Below are positions 8,203 to 17,618 of a stretch of DNA of 64,000 nt, piece by piece (positions within the stretch are counted from its first letter, which is position 1; every line of letters begins with the position of its first letter). This stretch comes from Rhizobium sp. CIAT894. Its GTDB lineage: Bacteria > Pseudomonadota > Alphaproteobacteria > Rhizobiales > Rhizobiaceae. The DNA is taken from positions 434,001 to 498,000 of the forward strand of contig NZ_CP020951.1 of assembly GCF_000172795.2 (NCBI RefSeq), given 5' to 3'. The notes below the pieces were generated by a model that did not search any database, was not told the DNA's origin, and was given only the letters and a program-made list of their open reading frames with translations. A program made the translations under genes and the position numbers.

Positions 8203-9549
8203 TTAGGCCGCTGCGTTCCGCCGGAATTCGGTGCTGCGAATGACGTCCTGAAATGCCTCCAGGAAGATGTCAGCATGTTCGGTCGAGAACGGCAGAGGCG
8301 GGCGGATCTTCAAAACGTTGCCCTCGATGCCGCTTGCACTGATCAGGATGTTCCTGTCGCGCAGCGCGTTTACAACGAACAGGCCGAGATCGCCGTCTGG
8401 CTCCTTGGTCTCGGGATCCTTGACAAAGTCCAGCCCCACAAAAAGACCCGCACCACGGATATCTCCTGCCGCCGCCAGGCCGGTCGTGAGTTCGCGAAGC
8501 CCCTGCTGCAGGTAATTACCGACCTTCACGGAATTCTCGGCAAGTCCCTCGTCCTCGATTACGCAAAGCGTGGCGTGAGCGGCGGCGCAGCAGACGGGGT
8601 TTCCGCCAAATGTATTGAAGTAGCGGGCGGTGGTTGCAAACTCGCCAAGAACTTCAGGCCGAGCCACCACGCCGCCGATCGGCAGCCCGTTACCCATCGG
8701 TTTACCCATCAGGACCAGGTCGGGCACGATCCCATGGCGTGCAAATCCCCACATCGGACCTGTCCGCCCGAATCCCGGCTGGACTTCATCGGCAATGAAC
8801 AGGGCGCCTGCAGCATGCACAGCGTCGAGAGCAGGTTTCAGGAAGCCCGCTGGATCGGCGAAGATGCCGTCGGATGAGAAGATCATGTCTGCCACAAACG
8901 CGGCTGGCTTGAACCCGTGGCGAGACAGATCTTCGAAAGCTTCCTTGATGGAGGTGGCAAAGGTCTCGGCAACGTTCTCGTGTCCGAGGCGGTATGCATC
9001 CGGCGCCGGCACGGTCCTGACATGGGGCCAGAGCGGAACGCCACTGCCCAGAGACGGAGACATTCGCGCTATCTGCTCCGTGATGCCGTGATAGGCGTTT
9101 TCGGTCACGACAATGCCAACCCCGCCGGTGTAGGTTTTGGCGATGCGCAAGGCGAGATCGGAGGATTCGCTGCCCGTGCAGGTAAACATGGCATTCGAGA
9201 GTTCAGGCGGGAAATGTCCCAGCAGTTTTTCCGCGTAACTCAAGACGACATCGTTCAGGTAACGCGTATGGGTGTTAAGCACGGCCATCTGCCGGGAGAC
9301 GGCCTCAACCACTCTAGGATGGCAGTGGCCGACAGAGGGCACATTGTTGTAGACATCCAGATAACGCTGTCCGCGGCCATCGGTGATCCATACCCCCTCT
9401 GCCGAAACGGCGTGGACCGGCGTTTCGTAAAAGAGCTTGTAGGATGGTCCAAGGACCTTCTTGCGCCGCTCGATCAGCTGCATCGTCTCAGCGTCTAGCC
9501 CGTCGACCGCATTGGGGTCGAACGCATTGATCATCAACGGCTTGGTCAT
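8203..9549 (-). CDS. Class III PLP enzyme, amino-alcohol-phosphate phospho-lyase-like (AGXT2L type)
   Basis: This 448-residue PLP enzyme has the class III aminotransferase fold. The cofactor-binding region includes TGSESSDLALR and IADEVQPGFGRTG, and the PLP lysine is in GKPMGNG near residue 280. The N-terminal part, with YLDVYNNVPSVGHCHP and HTRYLNDVVLSYAEKL, resembles the AGXT2L group (ethanolamine-phosphate and phosphohydroxylysine phospho-lyases) more than GABA or ornithine aminotransferases. Such enzymes eliminate phosphate and ammonia to leave an aldehyde. The gene overlaps a kinase gene by four bases, which fits a kinase then phospho-lyase sequence. An ordinary omega-aminotransferase is the alternative. 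Confidence 0.8.
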   Translation of the reverse strand: MTKPLMINAFDPNAVDGLDAETMQLIERRKKVLGPSYKLFYETPVHAVSAEGVWITDGRGQRYLDVYNNVPSVGHCHPRVVEAVSRQMAVLNTHTRYLNDVVLSYAEKLLGHFPPELSNAMFTCTGSESSDLALRIAKTYTGGVGIVVTENAYHGITEQIARMSPSLGSGVPLWPHVRTVPAPDAYRLGHENVAETFATSIKEAFEDLSRHGFKPAAFVADMIFSSDGIFADPAGFLKPALDAVHAAGALFIADEVQPGFGRTGPMWGFARHGIVPDLVLMGKPMGNGLPIGGVVARPEVLGEFATTARYFNTFGGNPVCCAAAHATLCVIEDEGLAENSVKVGNYLQQGLRELTTGLAAAGDIRGAGLFVGLDFVKDPETKEPDGDLGLFVVNALRDRNILISASGIEGNVLKIRPPLPFSTEHADIFLEAFQDVIRSTEFRRNAAA

Positions 9550-10607
9550 GAGGAAGTCTCCTTGTCACAGGCAGCGAAGAACCGATCGACTGCCCAGTTT
9601 TTGTCGAGGTCCGTTAGGTGCGAAAGGGCGCGCCATGCGTAGCCGGTATTCTTCAGGATCTGGCTTGCACGCTCTGGAAGACGGGTTGCACGGAATTCCG
9701 TAATGGCGACCGCCATCGCGAGTCTGGTGAGAATGAGGTCAGGGAGGATCGCGATCTCATGCGGATTCAAGGTGGTGACGGAATTGTAGCCTCGCGCCAC
9801 GTCGAGTGCTCCGGAAAGGCCGGACTCATCAAAACGCAACTGATAGCAGGCCGCGATAGCGACATCGTTGATCCGCTGGCTTCTCGTCACATCGCCGAAG
9901 TCGATGATGCCGGTGATCCTTGTTGGATCGGACGGATCCATCAGAAGATTGTGTCCGTTGAAGTCGTTATGGATCACTTGCGAGGGAAGGTCGCTCAGCA
10001 TCGAGAGGGTGCGATCCTCAAAACGCTGCAAGATCCGATGAGGCATTTGCCAACGGCCAGAGCTAATCGCTGGGAGGAGCGGTCGGACGTTCGCCGCATT
10101 TGCGAGATCCCAGACGAGGTTTCTCCGATCGGCAGGGTGTTCGAAGTGGGCAAGCGCCCTCGCCGTTCTTGCAAGTGCCTTCCCGATCTCGAATGCCTGC
10201 CGGCTGCTTTTGAGAGTGCTAACCTGCGGTATGCCGTCGAGAAAGGTCATCAGCTGGACCACACGATCCTCGCCGGCTTTCATCGTCGCCACCGCCTGCA
10301 GAGCGCCATCGGTACGGATAATTTCCGGCACCGGCAGAGCGGGATCACTTTCTGCAATGTGAACGCAAGCCCGAGCGCGCAAATCGGCCAAGGATGGCGA
10401 TTCAGACGCGCCGTAGATCTTTAAGACGTAACGGCGATTATCATCGGTGGTAACCTCCAGGATCTCGTCACGCTCTGCTACCAGGCTTCTGAGGCTTCCG
10501 CGGATCCCCCAATATTGTTTGAGAGTGCGCGCGACTTCATGCGTCTCGACCTGAGAGTGGCTATCTCCACCTCCGTCAAACCTCTCGAGGAGGTCTTCTT
10601 CAGACAT
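9546..10607 (-). CDS. Small-molecule kinase of the aminoglycoside-phosphotransferase fold, hydroxylysine-kinase-like
   Basis: This 353-residue protein has the APH/choline-kinase fold. The ATP-lysine strand is RYVLKIYG, the catalytic loop is HNDFNGHN near residue 210, and the metal-binding strand is GIIDFGD. The pattern resembles hydroxylysine kinase (HYKK/AGPHD1), which phosphorylates an amino alcohol. The start at 10607 is supported by GAGGAG six bases upstream; the frame runs 74 codons further back without a better site. Four-base overlap with the phospho-lyase-like gene implies coupled translation. The phosphate acceptor is inferred only from this pairing; homoserine or another amino alcohol is possible. 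Confidence 0.78.
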   Translation of the reverse strand: MSEEDLLERFDGGGDSHSQVETHEVARTLKQYWGIRGSLRSLVAERDEILEVTTDDNRRYVLKIYGASESPSLADLRARACVHIAESDPALPVPEIIRTDGALQAVATMKAGEDRVVQLMTFLDGIPQVSTLKSSRQAFEIGKALARTARALAHFEHPADRRNLVWDLANAANVRPLLPAISSGRWQMPHRILQRFEDRTLSMLSDLPSQVIHNDFNGHNLLMDPSDPTRITGIIDFGDVTRSQRINDVAIAACYQLRFDESGLSGALDVARGYNSVTTLNPHEIAILPDLILTRLAMAVAITEFRATRLPERASQILKNTGYAWRALSHLTDLDKNWAVDRFFAACDKETSS

Positions 10608-10851
10608 TGTGGGCTCCTCTGCGCTCTTACTACGGGGCGGGAGTGGTTTGTGACTGGACGAAGATCTCCAGCCCATTCCGACAATTGCACGCGGGACTGC
10701 CTGCGCACCTGCTTGTGGCCGGGACCACGGCGACCTTGAGCCGACATGGGAGACGGTTTGCATAGTCCCGTCAGCCCCGTTGAGCGGAGTGATGGTCATT
10801 GTCGCCGCCTGCCACTCATGTTGAACCATCGCCGTGGCTCCGATTGTTTCT

Positions 10852-12303
10852 CTACGAAAAGTTGAACATTACGTGGCGGATCGAGGTATAATCCTCGAGG
10901 CTGTAAATGGACTGGTCTTTGCCGTAGCCGGAATGTCTCAGCCCACCGTGTGGCATTTCACTCAAGAGTGTGAAGTGCTGGTTTACCCAGACCGTACCGT
11001 AGCGCAGGCGAGCCGCCACTTTGAGCGCTGTGGTGGCGTTTGACGACCACACGGATGATGCCAAGCCGTAATGGCTCTCGTTCGACCAATCGATAACTTC
11101 TTCGGCGGTTTCGAAACGGGATACCGCGACGACCGGCCCGAAGACCTCGCGACGGACGATTTCGTCCTGAACATTTGCGCCGACAACGAGAGTCGGCTCG
11201 TAGTAGAAGCCGTCCCCCGAGGCCGGCTTGCCGCCGGTCAGAACTTCAATATGCTTCGAGGTGCGCGCGCGCTGAACGAAGCTCTCGACGCGGTCTCGCT
11301 GACGCTGGCTGATGAGTGGGCCGAGTTCAGTCTGTTCGTGCTCGGGCGCACCGCTGCGGATGCTTTTGATTGCGGCGTTTAGCTTCTCGACAAGCTTTTC
11401 GTAGACACCGGACTGGACGTAGACGAGGCAGGCCGCGCAACAATCCTGGCCGGCATTTTCGAAGCCTGCCATCCGAATTGTTTCGACAGCGGCATCCAGA
11501 TCGGCGTCGTTGAATATGATGACCGGCGCTTTCCCTCCAAGTTCAAGGTGCGTGCGCTTCAATGTCGGCACAGCAGATTGCAGCACCTTCTGACCTGTCG
11601 TGACATCGCCTGTCAGGGAGACCATCGCGACGCCGGGGTGCGAAACAAGCGTGGATCCGACGGACTCTCCACGACCGGTGACGACGTTGACGACGCCTCT
11701 CGGCAAAAGAGTTGCCAGGAATTCGCAAAGGCGAAGGAGCGTGAGGGGAGTCTGTTCGGACGGCTTTACGACAACGGTGTTGCCGACCGAAATCGGTGCA
11801 AAGACCTTCCAGGCGGCCATCATCAGCGGGAAGTTCCACGGAGCCACTGAGCCCACCACGCCGACCGGATCGCGGCGAATAATGGACGTATGATTTTCGA
11901 CGTATTCACCTGCAGCGCTGCCATTCAGCACTCGGCACGCGCCGGCGAAGAAACGAATGGCATCTATGATGGCGGGCATTTCGCCATTCAGCATGCCCAG
12001 ATACGGCTTGCCGCAATTGAGGGATTCGAGGCGAGCGTAAGTTTCGATGTTCTGCTTGAGGTGCTCAACGACTTCCAACAGAAGTTCGGAGCGCTGCCGG
12101 GGCGTGGTCAGCGACCAAGTCTTGAAGGCGGATTGCGCAGCTGCCACTGCGGCATTTACCTGATCGCGGCTCGCTTCCTTGACGGCAACGAGAGTCGAGC
12201 CTGTAGCCGGGTTCAAGATTTTCTCGTCGCCGCCAGTTCCCTCGACAAGCTCGCCGTTGATGAGCAGCTTCGTCGAAAACGCCGGAGTGATAACCATATC
12301 CAT
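10852..12303 (-). CDS. Aldehyde dehydrogenase, aminobutyraldehyde dehydrogenase-like
   Basis: This 483-residue NAD(P)-dependent aldehyde dehydrogenase has the catalytic glutamate in LELGGKAP and the catalytic cysteine in GQDCCAAC near residue 288. The local pattern NAGQDC-AAC resembles gamma-aminobutyraldehyde dehydrogenases (PatD/betaine-aldehyde group). The start is the ATG at 12303, with AGGGAGAC about five bases upstream. In this cluster it would oxidise the aldehyde left by the phospho-lyase-like enzyme. A palindrome matching one before the LysR gene lies 120 bases upstream, suggesting control by that regulator. Confidence 0.88.
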   Translation of the reverse strand: MDMVITPAFSTKLLINGELVEGTGGDEKILNPATGSTLVAVKEASRDQVNAAVAAAQSAFKTWSLTTPRQRSELLLEVVEHLKQNIETYARLESLNCGKPYLGMLNGEMPAIIDAIRFFAGACRVLNGSAAGEYVENHTSIIRRDPVGVVGSVAPWNFPLMMAAWKVFAPISVGNTVVVKPSEQTPLTLLRLCEFLATLLPRGVVNVVTGRGESVGSTLVSHPGVAMVSLTGDVTTGQKVLQSAVPTLKRTHLELGGKAPVIIFNDADLDAAVETIRMAGFENAGQDCCAACLVYVQSGVYEKLVEKLNAAIKSIRSGAPEHEQTELGPLISQRQRDRVESFVQRARTSKHIEVLTGGKPASGDGFYYEPTLVVGANVQDEIVRREVFGPVVAVSRFETAEEVIDWSNESHYGLASSVWSSNATTALKVAARLRYGTVWVNQHFTLLSEMPHGGLRHSGYGKDQSIYSLEDYTSIRHVMFNFS

Positions 12304-12422
12304 TAAATGTCTCCCTGACTGATGGGCGATCCGCAGACACCACGCCGTGGTGCCGCAATCCAATCGTCAACAGTGTGTCGCGGAAGAACCGGAAGGGAAA
12401 ATTCGAAATGCTTGCGATGACG

Positions 12423-12439
12423 TATCGGTTTTATCGATA
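12423..12439. promoter_or_regulatory. Candidate LysR operator, copy 1
   Basis: TATCG-N7-CGATA forms a perfect five-base inverted repeat 120 bases before the aldehyde dehydrogenase start and just past the end of the LysR gene. The same 17-base palindrome with the same spacing occurs 1 kb away at 13423-13439, on the other side of the LysR gene. Two identical arms in such a short interval suggest a binding site for the LysR protein encoded between them. This is inference. Confidence 0.5.
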
Positions 12440-12449
12440 TGTCGCTCGG

Positions 12450-13352
12450 CTACCGTTTCGCATGGTAGTCACGGGCGACGGTCTTGAAAATCTCGGCTTG
12501 GTCGGTATCCGGCGACCCCTGCCGCCACACCAGGCCGACGTCCAACGTAATAGAGAGGCCTTCGACCGGGCGAGCCTCAAGACGGTCGCCTTCGAGGGTG
12601 TAGGGGCGGAAGGCGAGGTCGGGCATGATGGCCACGCCTGTCTCTGTGCCGACAAGGCTTCGGACTGCCTCCACCGAAGTTGTTCTGAGAAAGACCCGAT
12701 CCATAAGGTCCTCGCCTTGCAGCCAACCGGAGATTGACTCCAGCAAGTCATCATTTGCCAGCAAGATAAGCTTTTGATCGCCCAGATCGGATGATTTGAC
12801 ACGGCTCTTGTCGGCGAGGCCATTCTTTGGCGACACCCAGACTCTGAATCTCGATCGCACGAGTGAATCGACCGATAGGGCGAACTGCTCTTCGATATTG
12901 GACACAACCATGAGCGCAAGCTGCAGTTCGCCACTGATGAGGAGATGTTCAATATATCTTCGCTGGTCCTCGACCACTTCTACAGATACTTCAGGAAAAA
13001 CGCGCCGGAACCGAGCCAGAATGTCGGAGAGAAAATAGCCGGCGACCAGGTTCGTCACGCCCAGGCGAAGGGTTCCCGATACGTTGTCTATTTTAGCTGT
13101 GAAGGCGTCCTCGGCATCTTTAACCGTGGAAATGATGAGTTTGGCGTGCCGCAGGAACCGATGCCCCTCATACGTCAATGCGATCCCCCGGGCGTGACGG
13201 GAAAATAGCGCGCTTCCGACCTGCTCTTCAAGTTGCCGGATGCTTTCGGTAAGCGCGGACTGCGAGATTCGCGCAGCAGTAGCGGCACCAGATATGGTGC
13301 CGAGTTCTGCCGTCAGCACAAAATACTGGACCTGCCTTAGCGTAAAATACAT
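12450..13352 (-). CDS. LysR-family transcriptional regulator
   Basis: This 300-residue regulator has an N-terminal winged helix-turn-helix with AARISQSALTESIRQLEEQVGSALF and a C-terminal effector-binding domain of the periplasmic-binding-protein fold. I prefer the ATG at 13352 (MYFTLRQVQYF), with GGGAA six bases upstream; an ATG eleven codons earlier would add residues atypical for the family. It lies between the minus-strand aldehyde dehydrogenase operon and the divergent dehydrogenase pair, with a matching palindrome on each side. It probably controls one or both sets in response to a pathway intermediate. Confidence 0.88.
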   Translation of the reverse strand: MYFTLRQVQYFVLTAELGTISGAATAARISQSALTESIRQLEEQVGSALFSRHARGIALTYEGHRFLRHAKLIISTVKDAEDAFTAKIDNVSGTLRLGVTNLVAGYFLSDILARFRRVFPEVSVEVVEDQRRYIEHLLISGELQLALMVVSNIEEQFALSVDSLVRSRFRVWVSPKNGLADKSRVKSSDLGDQKLILLANDDLLESISGWLQGEDLMDRVFLRTTSVEAVRSLVGTETGVAIMPDLAFRPYTLEGDRLEARPVEGLSITLDVGLVWRQGSPDTDQAEIFKTVARDYHAKR

Positions 13353-13773
13353 AAGCTGTTCCCACTTGTCAGAGCGCTTTTGCATGCGCCTTTATCTCTG
13401 CCTAATCGCGGCCGGAACAACGTATCGGTATAATCGATATCTCGGCAACGGCAAAAGATACTTCTCCTCCCGCTGAGTTCGATTTTACACTCATTGCCGT
13501 CATCCCACGCTACGCCATCGTTTGAGAGGCCACTTCTTTCAATCGGGCCCGGCTCGCGCTTGGGAACTGAGATGGATCGGTTGGCTAAGCGGGAGATTGA
13601 ATGTCGGATAACCGGCAGGTCGGTATGTCAGACTCGGGAGCGAGCCAATTACCGGTAAATTCTTCGGGTCGAATGACGGCATGAGACCTTGAGAAGCCTG
13701 CACAACGAACCGAATTCCATGCATCCGGCGTTACATGGTTCAATCGAAATTCCTCGAAGCACGGACGGAGAGT
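13353..13773. other. Divergent promoter region without a gene
   Basis: This 421-base stretch separates the LysR gene from the plus-strand dehydrogenase. It holds the TATCG-N7-CGATA palindrome near the LysR start. Open frames in it have no ribosome-binding site or family resemblance, so I see no gene. Confidence 0.6.
13423..13439. promoter_or_regulatory. Candidate LysR operator, copy 2
   Basis: TATCG-N7-CGATA lies 71 bases before the LysR start and about 335 bases before the divergent dehydrogenase start. The arms and spacing equal the copy at 12423-12439. A site close to its own promoter is typical of LysR autoregulation. Confidence 0.5.
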
Positions 13774-14826
13774 ATGGTGGACCTCAAAATCGCAATCATC
13801 CCCGGAGACGGCATAGGTGTCGAGGTGACTGCGGCAGCCTGGGAAGTTTCACTTGCCGCTGCGGCAGCTTGCGACGTCAATCTTTCCGCAACGACATTTC
13901 CGTGGTCTTGCGATCACTATCTTGAAACTGGAGCGATGATGCCGGCGGACGGGATCGAAACGCTCCGAACCTTTGATGCGATCTTGCTTGGAGCGATCGG
14001 ATGGCCGGCGAAGGTATCCGACGACATTTCTCTGCATGAGCTTCTACTTCGTATCAGGAAAGAGTTCGACCTCTATGCGAATGTCCGTCCGCACAAGCTG
14101 CTTCCTGGCGTGACTGGACCTCTTCGTGCCGAGAATATCGATATCCTTTGCATCCGCGAAAATACGGAAGGGGAGTATTCTGGCGCTGGCGGCAGGGTGC
14201 ACCGTGGTACGGCGGAAGAGATCGCAGTTGAGACCAGCGTTTTCACCCGTTACGGTGTGGAGCGGATTCTCCGATACGGCTTTGAAATGGCGCGAAAGCG
14301 CAGGAGGCGGCTTGCTTCGGTAACAAAGTCCAACGCGCAACGCCACTCGATGGTGTTTTGGGACGACGTAACAAGGCAGCTTTCCGCGGAGTATCCGGAC
14401 GTCGAGGTCCGCAGCTATCACGTTGATGCAATTGCCGCCCGCATGGTCATGTTCCCGGAAACGTTGGATGTCGTTGTTGCGTCCAACCTGTTCGGCGACA
14501 TCTTGTCCGATATCGGCGCGGCGATTCAGGGAGGACTCGGATTTGCAGCGTCTGCAAATATCGACCCGACCGGCCGCTCGCCGTCCATGTTCGAGCCGGT
14601 CCACGGTTCAGCACCGGACATCGCAGGCAAGGACGTGGCAAACCCGATCGCCGCGATATGGTCGGCGGCAATGATGTTCGAGCACTTGGGCCAGACGGAA
14701 CTCGCGACCAAAATTTCAGATGCCGTCGGCCGCGTTTGCGTGCGTGGAATTGGTGCTGGGTCATCAGGCTCCAGCTACGGCACTCGTCGCATTACAGATG
14801 AAATTCTTCTTGAAATTGCGCGCTAG
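13774..14826 (+). CDS. Isopropylmalate/isocitrate dehydrogenase family enzyme, tartrate or D-malate dehydrogenase-like
   Basis: This 350-residue enzyme belongs to the beta-decarboxylating dehydrogenase family, which uses NAD and a divalent metal on 2-hydroxy acids. It starts KIAIIPGDGIG, carries an ENTEGEYSG loop, and has the metal and substrate signature NLFGDILSDIGAA, then the NAD motif EPVHGSAPDIAGK. The sequence around these motifs is closer to tartrate/D-malate dehydrogenases (TtuC/DmlA) than to LeuB. The start at 13774 has GGAG three bases upstream. It is followed 33 bases later by a semialdehyde dehydrogenase gene, with which it likely forms an operon. Confidence 0.85.
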   Translation: MVDLKIAIIPGDGIGVEVTAAAWEVSLAAAAACDVNLSATTFPWSCDHYLETGAMMPADGIETLRTFDAILLGAIGWPAKVSDDISLHELLLRIRKEFDLYANVRPHKLLPGVTGPLRAENIDILCIRENTEGEYSGAGGRVHRGTAEEIAVETSVFTRYGVERILRYGFEMARKRRRRLASVTKSNAQRHSMVFWDDVTRQLSAEYPDVEVRSYHVDAIAARMVMFPETLDVVVASNLFGDILSDIGAAIQGGLGFAASANIDPTGRSPSMFEPVHGSAPDIAGKDVANPIAAIWSAAMMFEHLGQTELATKISDAVGRVCVRGIGAGSSGSSYGTRRITDEILLEIAR

Positions 14827-14859
14827 GCGCACAGACACTTTCTGCAAAGGATAGAGGCC

Positions 14860-16308
14860 ATGGCTCTCAAAGATAAGACCCTGTTCAGACAAGCCGCCCC
14901 GGTTGCCGGGCAATGGATCGAAGTCGGCGACGGTCCTTCGGTCGACGTGGTCAATCCGGCTGACGGCCGCCTTCTCGGCCGCGTTCCGAAACTTGGAGCG
15001 ATCGAAACGCGAAAAGCAATCGAAGCCGCACAATTGGCGATGCCAGCATGGGCTGCCCGCACGGCGAAAGAACGTTCTGGCTTCTTGCGGCGCTGGTTCG
15101 AACTCATGATTGAGAACAAAGACGATCTCGCCGAAATTCTTACACTCGAACAGGGCAAACCTTTGACCGAGGCAAAGGGTGAGATCGTCTACGGCGCTAG
15201 TTTCGTAGAGTGGTTCGCCGAAGAGACTCGTCGCGTATATGGCGACATCATTCTGGGGCACCAGCCGGACAAGCGCATCCTGGTGATGAAGCAACCGATT
15301 GGCGTTGTGGCGGCCATCACGCCATGGAATTTCCCAAACGCGATGATCACCCGAAAGGCCGGGCCGGCCTTGGGTGCAGGATGCGGAATCGTTTTGAAAC
15401 CTGCAGCGCAGACGCCGTTCTCCGCGATTGCGCTCGCGGTCCTTGCCCAGCGCGCGGGTATTCCTCCAGAGCTTTTCAGCGTTGTAACCGGCGCGGCACG
15501 GGAGATTGGGGGCGAAATGACGTCGAACCCAATCGTCCGCAAGGTGACGTTTACCGGATCAACTGAGATCGGCGCGGAACTGATGCGCCAAAGCGCCTCG
15601 ACGATCAAAAAGATGGGGCTGGAGCTTGGGGGAAATGCGCCCTTCATCGTATTCGATGATGCTGACCTGGATGCAGCAGTCGAGGGTACGATCGTGTCTA
15701 AATTCCGCAACAATGGCCAAACATGCGTCTGCGCTAACCGCATCTATGTGCAGGACGGAGTTTTTGAGGCCTATGCAGAACGGCTTTGCCAGGCGATATT
15801 GAAGCTGCGGGTCGGTAACGGCATGGAGCCGGATGTGGCGCTCGGCCCGCTGATCGACAGTGCGGCCGTTAACAAGGTCGAGGAACATATCTCGGATGCT
15901 CGGGCGAAAGGTGCGCGGGTTGTGCTGGGTGGTGCCCGGCACCAGAAGGGCGGGAATTTCTTCCAACCAACAGTGCTCGCAGACGTAACCAGTGACATGA
16001 AGCTTGCGCACGAAGAGACGTTCGGGCCGGTCGCGCCACTTTTCCGCTTCACTGATGAAGACGATGTCATTCGCCAAGCAAATTACACGGAATTTGGCCT
16101 AGCCTCCTACTTTTATGCGCGGGATCTTTCGCGTGTATTTCGCGTCGCTGAAGCGCTTGAGTATGGCATGATTGGCGTTAACACAGGTCTCATCTCGACG
16201 GCGGAAGCACCTTTTGGTGGTGTGAAATCATCCGGCCTTGGTCGGGAAGGTTCACGATATGGCATGGAGGAGTTTCTCGAACTTAAGTATGTCTGTTTGT
16301 CGGTTTGA
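14860..16308 (+). CDS. Aldehyde dehydrogenase, succinate-semialdehyde dehydrogenase (GabD)-like
   Basis: This 482-residue NAD(P)-dependent dehydrogenase has the family glutamate in LELGGNAP and the catalytic cysteine in GQTCVCANR, a pattern typical of GabD-type succinate-semialdehyde dehydrogenases. ITPWNFP is the cofactor-domain motif and EAPFGGVKSSG lies near the end. It follows the 2-hydroxy-acid dehydrogenase by 33 bases. Together they could take a short semialdehyde or hydroxy acid into central metabolism. A glutarate-semialdehyde activity is equally possible from sequence alone. Confidence 0.87.
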   Translation: MALKDKTLFRQAAPVAGQWIEVGDGPSVDVVNPADGRLLGRVPKLGAIETRKAIEAAQLAMPAWAARTAKERSGFLRRWFELMIENKDDLAEILTLEQGKPLTEAKGEIVYGASFVEWFAEETRRVYGDIILGHQPDKRILVMKQPIGVVAAITPWNFPNAMITRKAGPALGAGCGIVLKPAAQTPFSAIALAVLAQRAGIPPELFSVVTGAAREIGGEMTSNPIVRKVTFTGSTEIGAELMRQSASTIKKMGLELGGNAPFIVFDDADLDAAVEGTIVSKFRNNGQTCVCANRIYVQDGVFEAYAERLCQAILKLRVGNGMEPDVALGPLIDSAAVNKVEEHISDARAKGARVVLGGARHQKGGNFFQPTVLADVTSDMKLAHEETFGPVAPLFRFTDEDDVIRQANYTEFGLASYFYARDLSRVFRVAEALEYGMIGVNTGLISTAEAPFGGVKSSGLGREGSRYGMEEFLELKYVCLSV

Positions 16309-16643
16309 TGATCTTGGTGGTGGCCTCGCTGGCAGGTGGTGGTATTCAACACTTCAAGCGAGGCAGCGGTCCGCGCCGAGCGGGGCGGCTGAAACAAGAT
16401 CCAGATTTTAGGCCGTCGGACTGCGCCGCCATGTCCTTACTGCCGTGTTGCTGGCTGACACTACATTAATCAAAGGCTTGCCCAAACTTCCAAAACGTCA
16501 TCGGCTCGCCGGCGTGCTGGCGCGAAAAGCCGCAGTGCGCCGGAGCAACTGGCGAAACACGCTTTGCATTAAGCTCGCTGGCCGGCGGTGAGGAATAACT
16601 TGATGCTGGCCTCAGTTGTTGCTGATGTGTCCCAAGGCGGCGC
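16309..16643. other. Convergent intergenic stretch with a terminator-like inverted repeat
   Basis: No gene is visible between the two converging genes. GCCTCGCT (16323-16330) and AGCGAGGC (16357-16364) form an eight-base inverted repeat shortly after the stop codon of the upstream gene. That fits a terminator or mRNA 3' hairpin, although its loop is long and no T run follows. Confidence 0.5.
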
Positions 16644-17528
16644 TCACCCCATGCGCTCCGATGCGTAGCTTCCCGGGCTTGCCGGGAAGACGACGGTGCG
16701 GTTGCCGTTGATGAAGGTGCGGTGGTGGATATGGGCGTGGATGGCGCGGGCCAGCACCTGGCTTTCGACGTCGCGGCCGATCGAGACGTAGTCGTCGGGC
16801 GACTGCGCATGGGTGATGCGCGCCGTGTCCTGCTCGATGATCGGGCCTTCATCGAGATCGGCGGTGACGTAATGGGCGGTGGCGCCGATCAGCTTGACGC
16901 CGCGGCCATAGGCCTGCTTGTAGGGGTTGGCGCCCTTGAAGGACGGCAGGAAAGAGTGGTGGATGTTGATGATCTTGCCCGACATCTTCTGGCACATCTC
17001 ATCCGAGAGGATCTGCATGTAGCGGGCGAGCACGATCAGCTCGGTGCCGGTCTGCTCGGCCACCTCCATGATATGGGCTTCGGCCTGCACCTTATTGGCC
17101 TTGGTGACCGGAATATGGTGGAACGGGATGTCGTGATTGACCACGACCTTCTGGTAGTCGAAATGGTTGGAGACGACGCCGACGATGTCGATCGGCAGGG
17201 CGCCGATCTTCCAGCGGTAGAGCAGGTCGTTGAGACAATGGCCGAAGCGCGACACCATCAAGAGCACCTTCATGCGGCTCTCGCTGTCGTGAAATTCGTA
17301 ATCCATCGCAAAGGGCGCGGCGACAGCGGCAAAATCGGCGCCGATCTCGGTGCCGGAAAGCCCCTCTTCGGAAATGAAGGAGACGCGCATGAAGAACCTG
17401 CCGGTATCGAGATCGTCGAACTGCGAACTGTCGATGATGTTGCAGCCCTTCTCGGCCAGATAGCTGGAGATCGCCGCAACGATGCCGCGCGTCGATTTGC
17501 AGGATACCGTGAGTATGAAGTTTTTCAT
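16644..17528 (-). CDS. purU: Formyltetrahydrofolate deformylase
   Basis: This 294-residue enzyme hydrolyses 10-formyltetrahydrofolate to formate and tetrahydrofolate. Residues 1-80 form an ACT domain (TVSCKSTRGIVAAISSYL). The rest is a formyl-transferase fold with NIHHSFLPSFKGANPYKQAY and the downstream GATAHYV and DEGPIIEQD segments that carry the catalytic asparagine, histidine and aspartate. The start at 17528 begins the ACT domain. As last gene of the methylamine cluster it would release the methyl-derived carbon as formate after it enters the folate pool, recycling tetrahydrofolate. Confidence 0.92.
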   Translation of the reverse strand: MKNFILTVSCKSTRGIVAAISSYLAEKGCNIIDSSQFDDLDTGRFFMRVSFISEEGLSGTEIGADFAAVAAPFAMDYEFHDSESRMKVLLMVSRFGHCLNDLLYRWKIGALPIDIVGVVSNHFDYQKVVVNHDIPFHHIPVTKANKVQAEAHIMEVAEQTGTELIVLARYMQILSDEMCQKMSGKIINIHHSFLPSFKGANPYKQAYGRGVKLIGATAHYVTADLDEGPIIEQDTARITHAQSPDDYVSIGRDVESQVLARAIHAHIHHRTFINGNRTVVFPASPGSYASERMG

Positions 17529-17618
17529 GTCGGCTCTTCCTAAAGCGCAGAGGGCCTGGGCACGCCGGGCTTTGTCGCCCGGCGTGCCAGCAGTCGTCGA
17601 AGACATCGGTCCGGCCGC

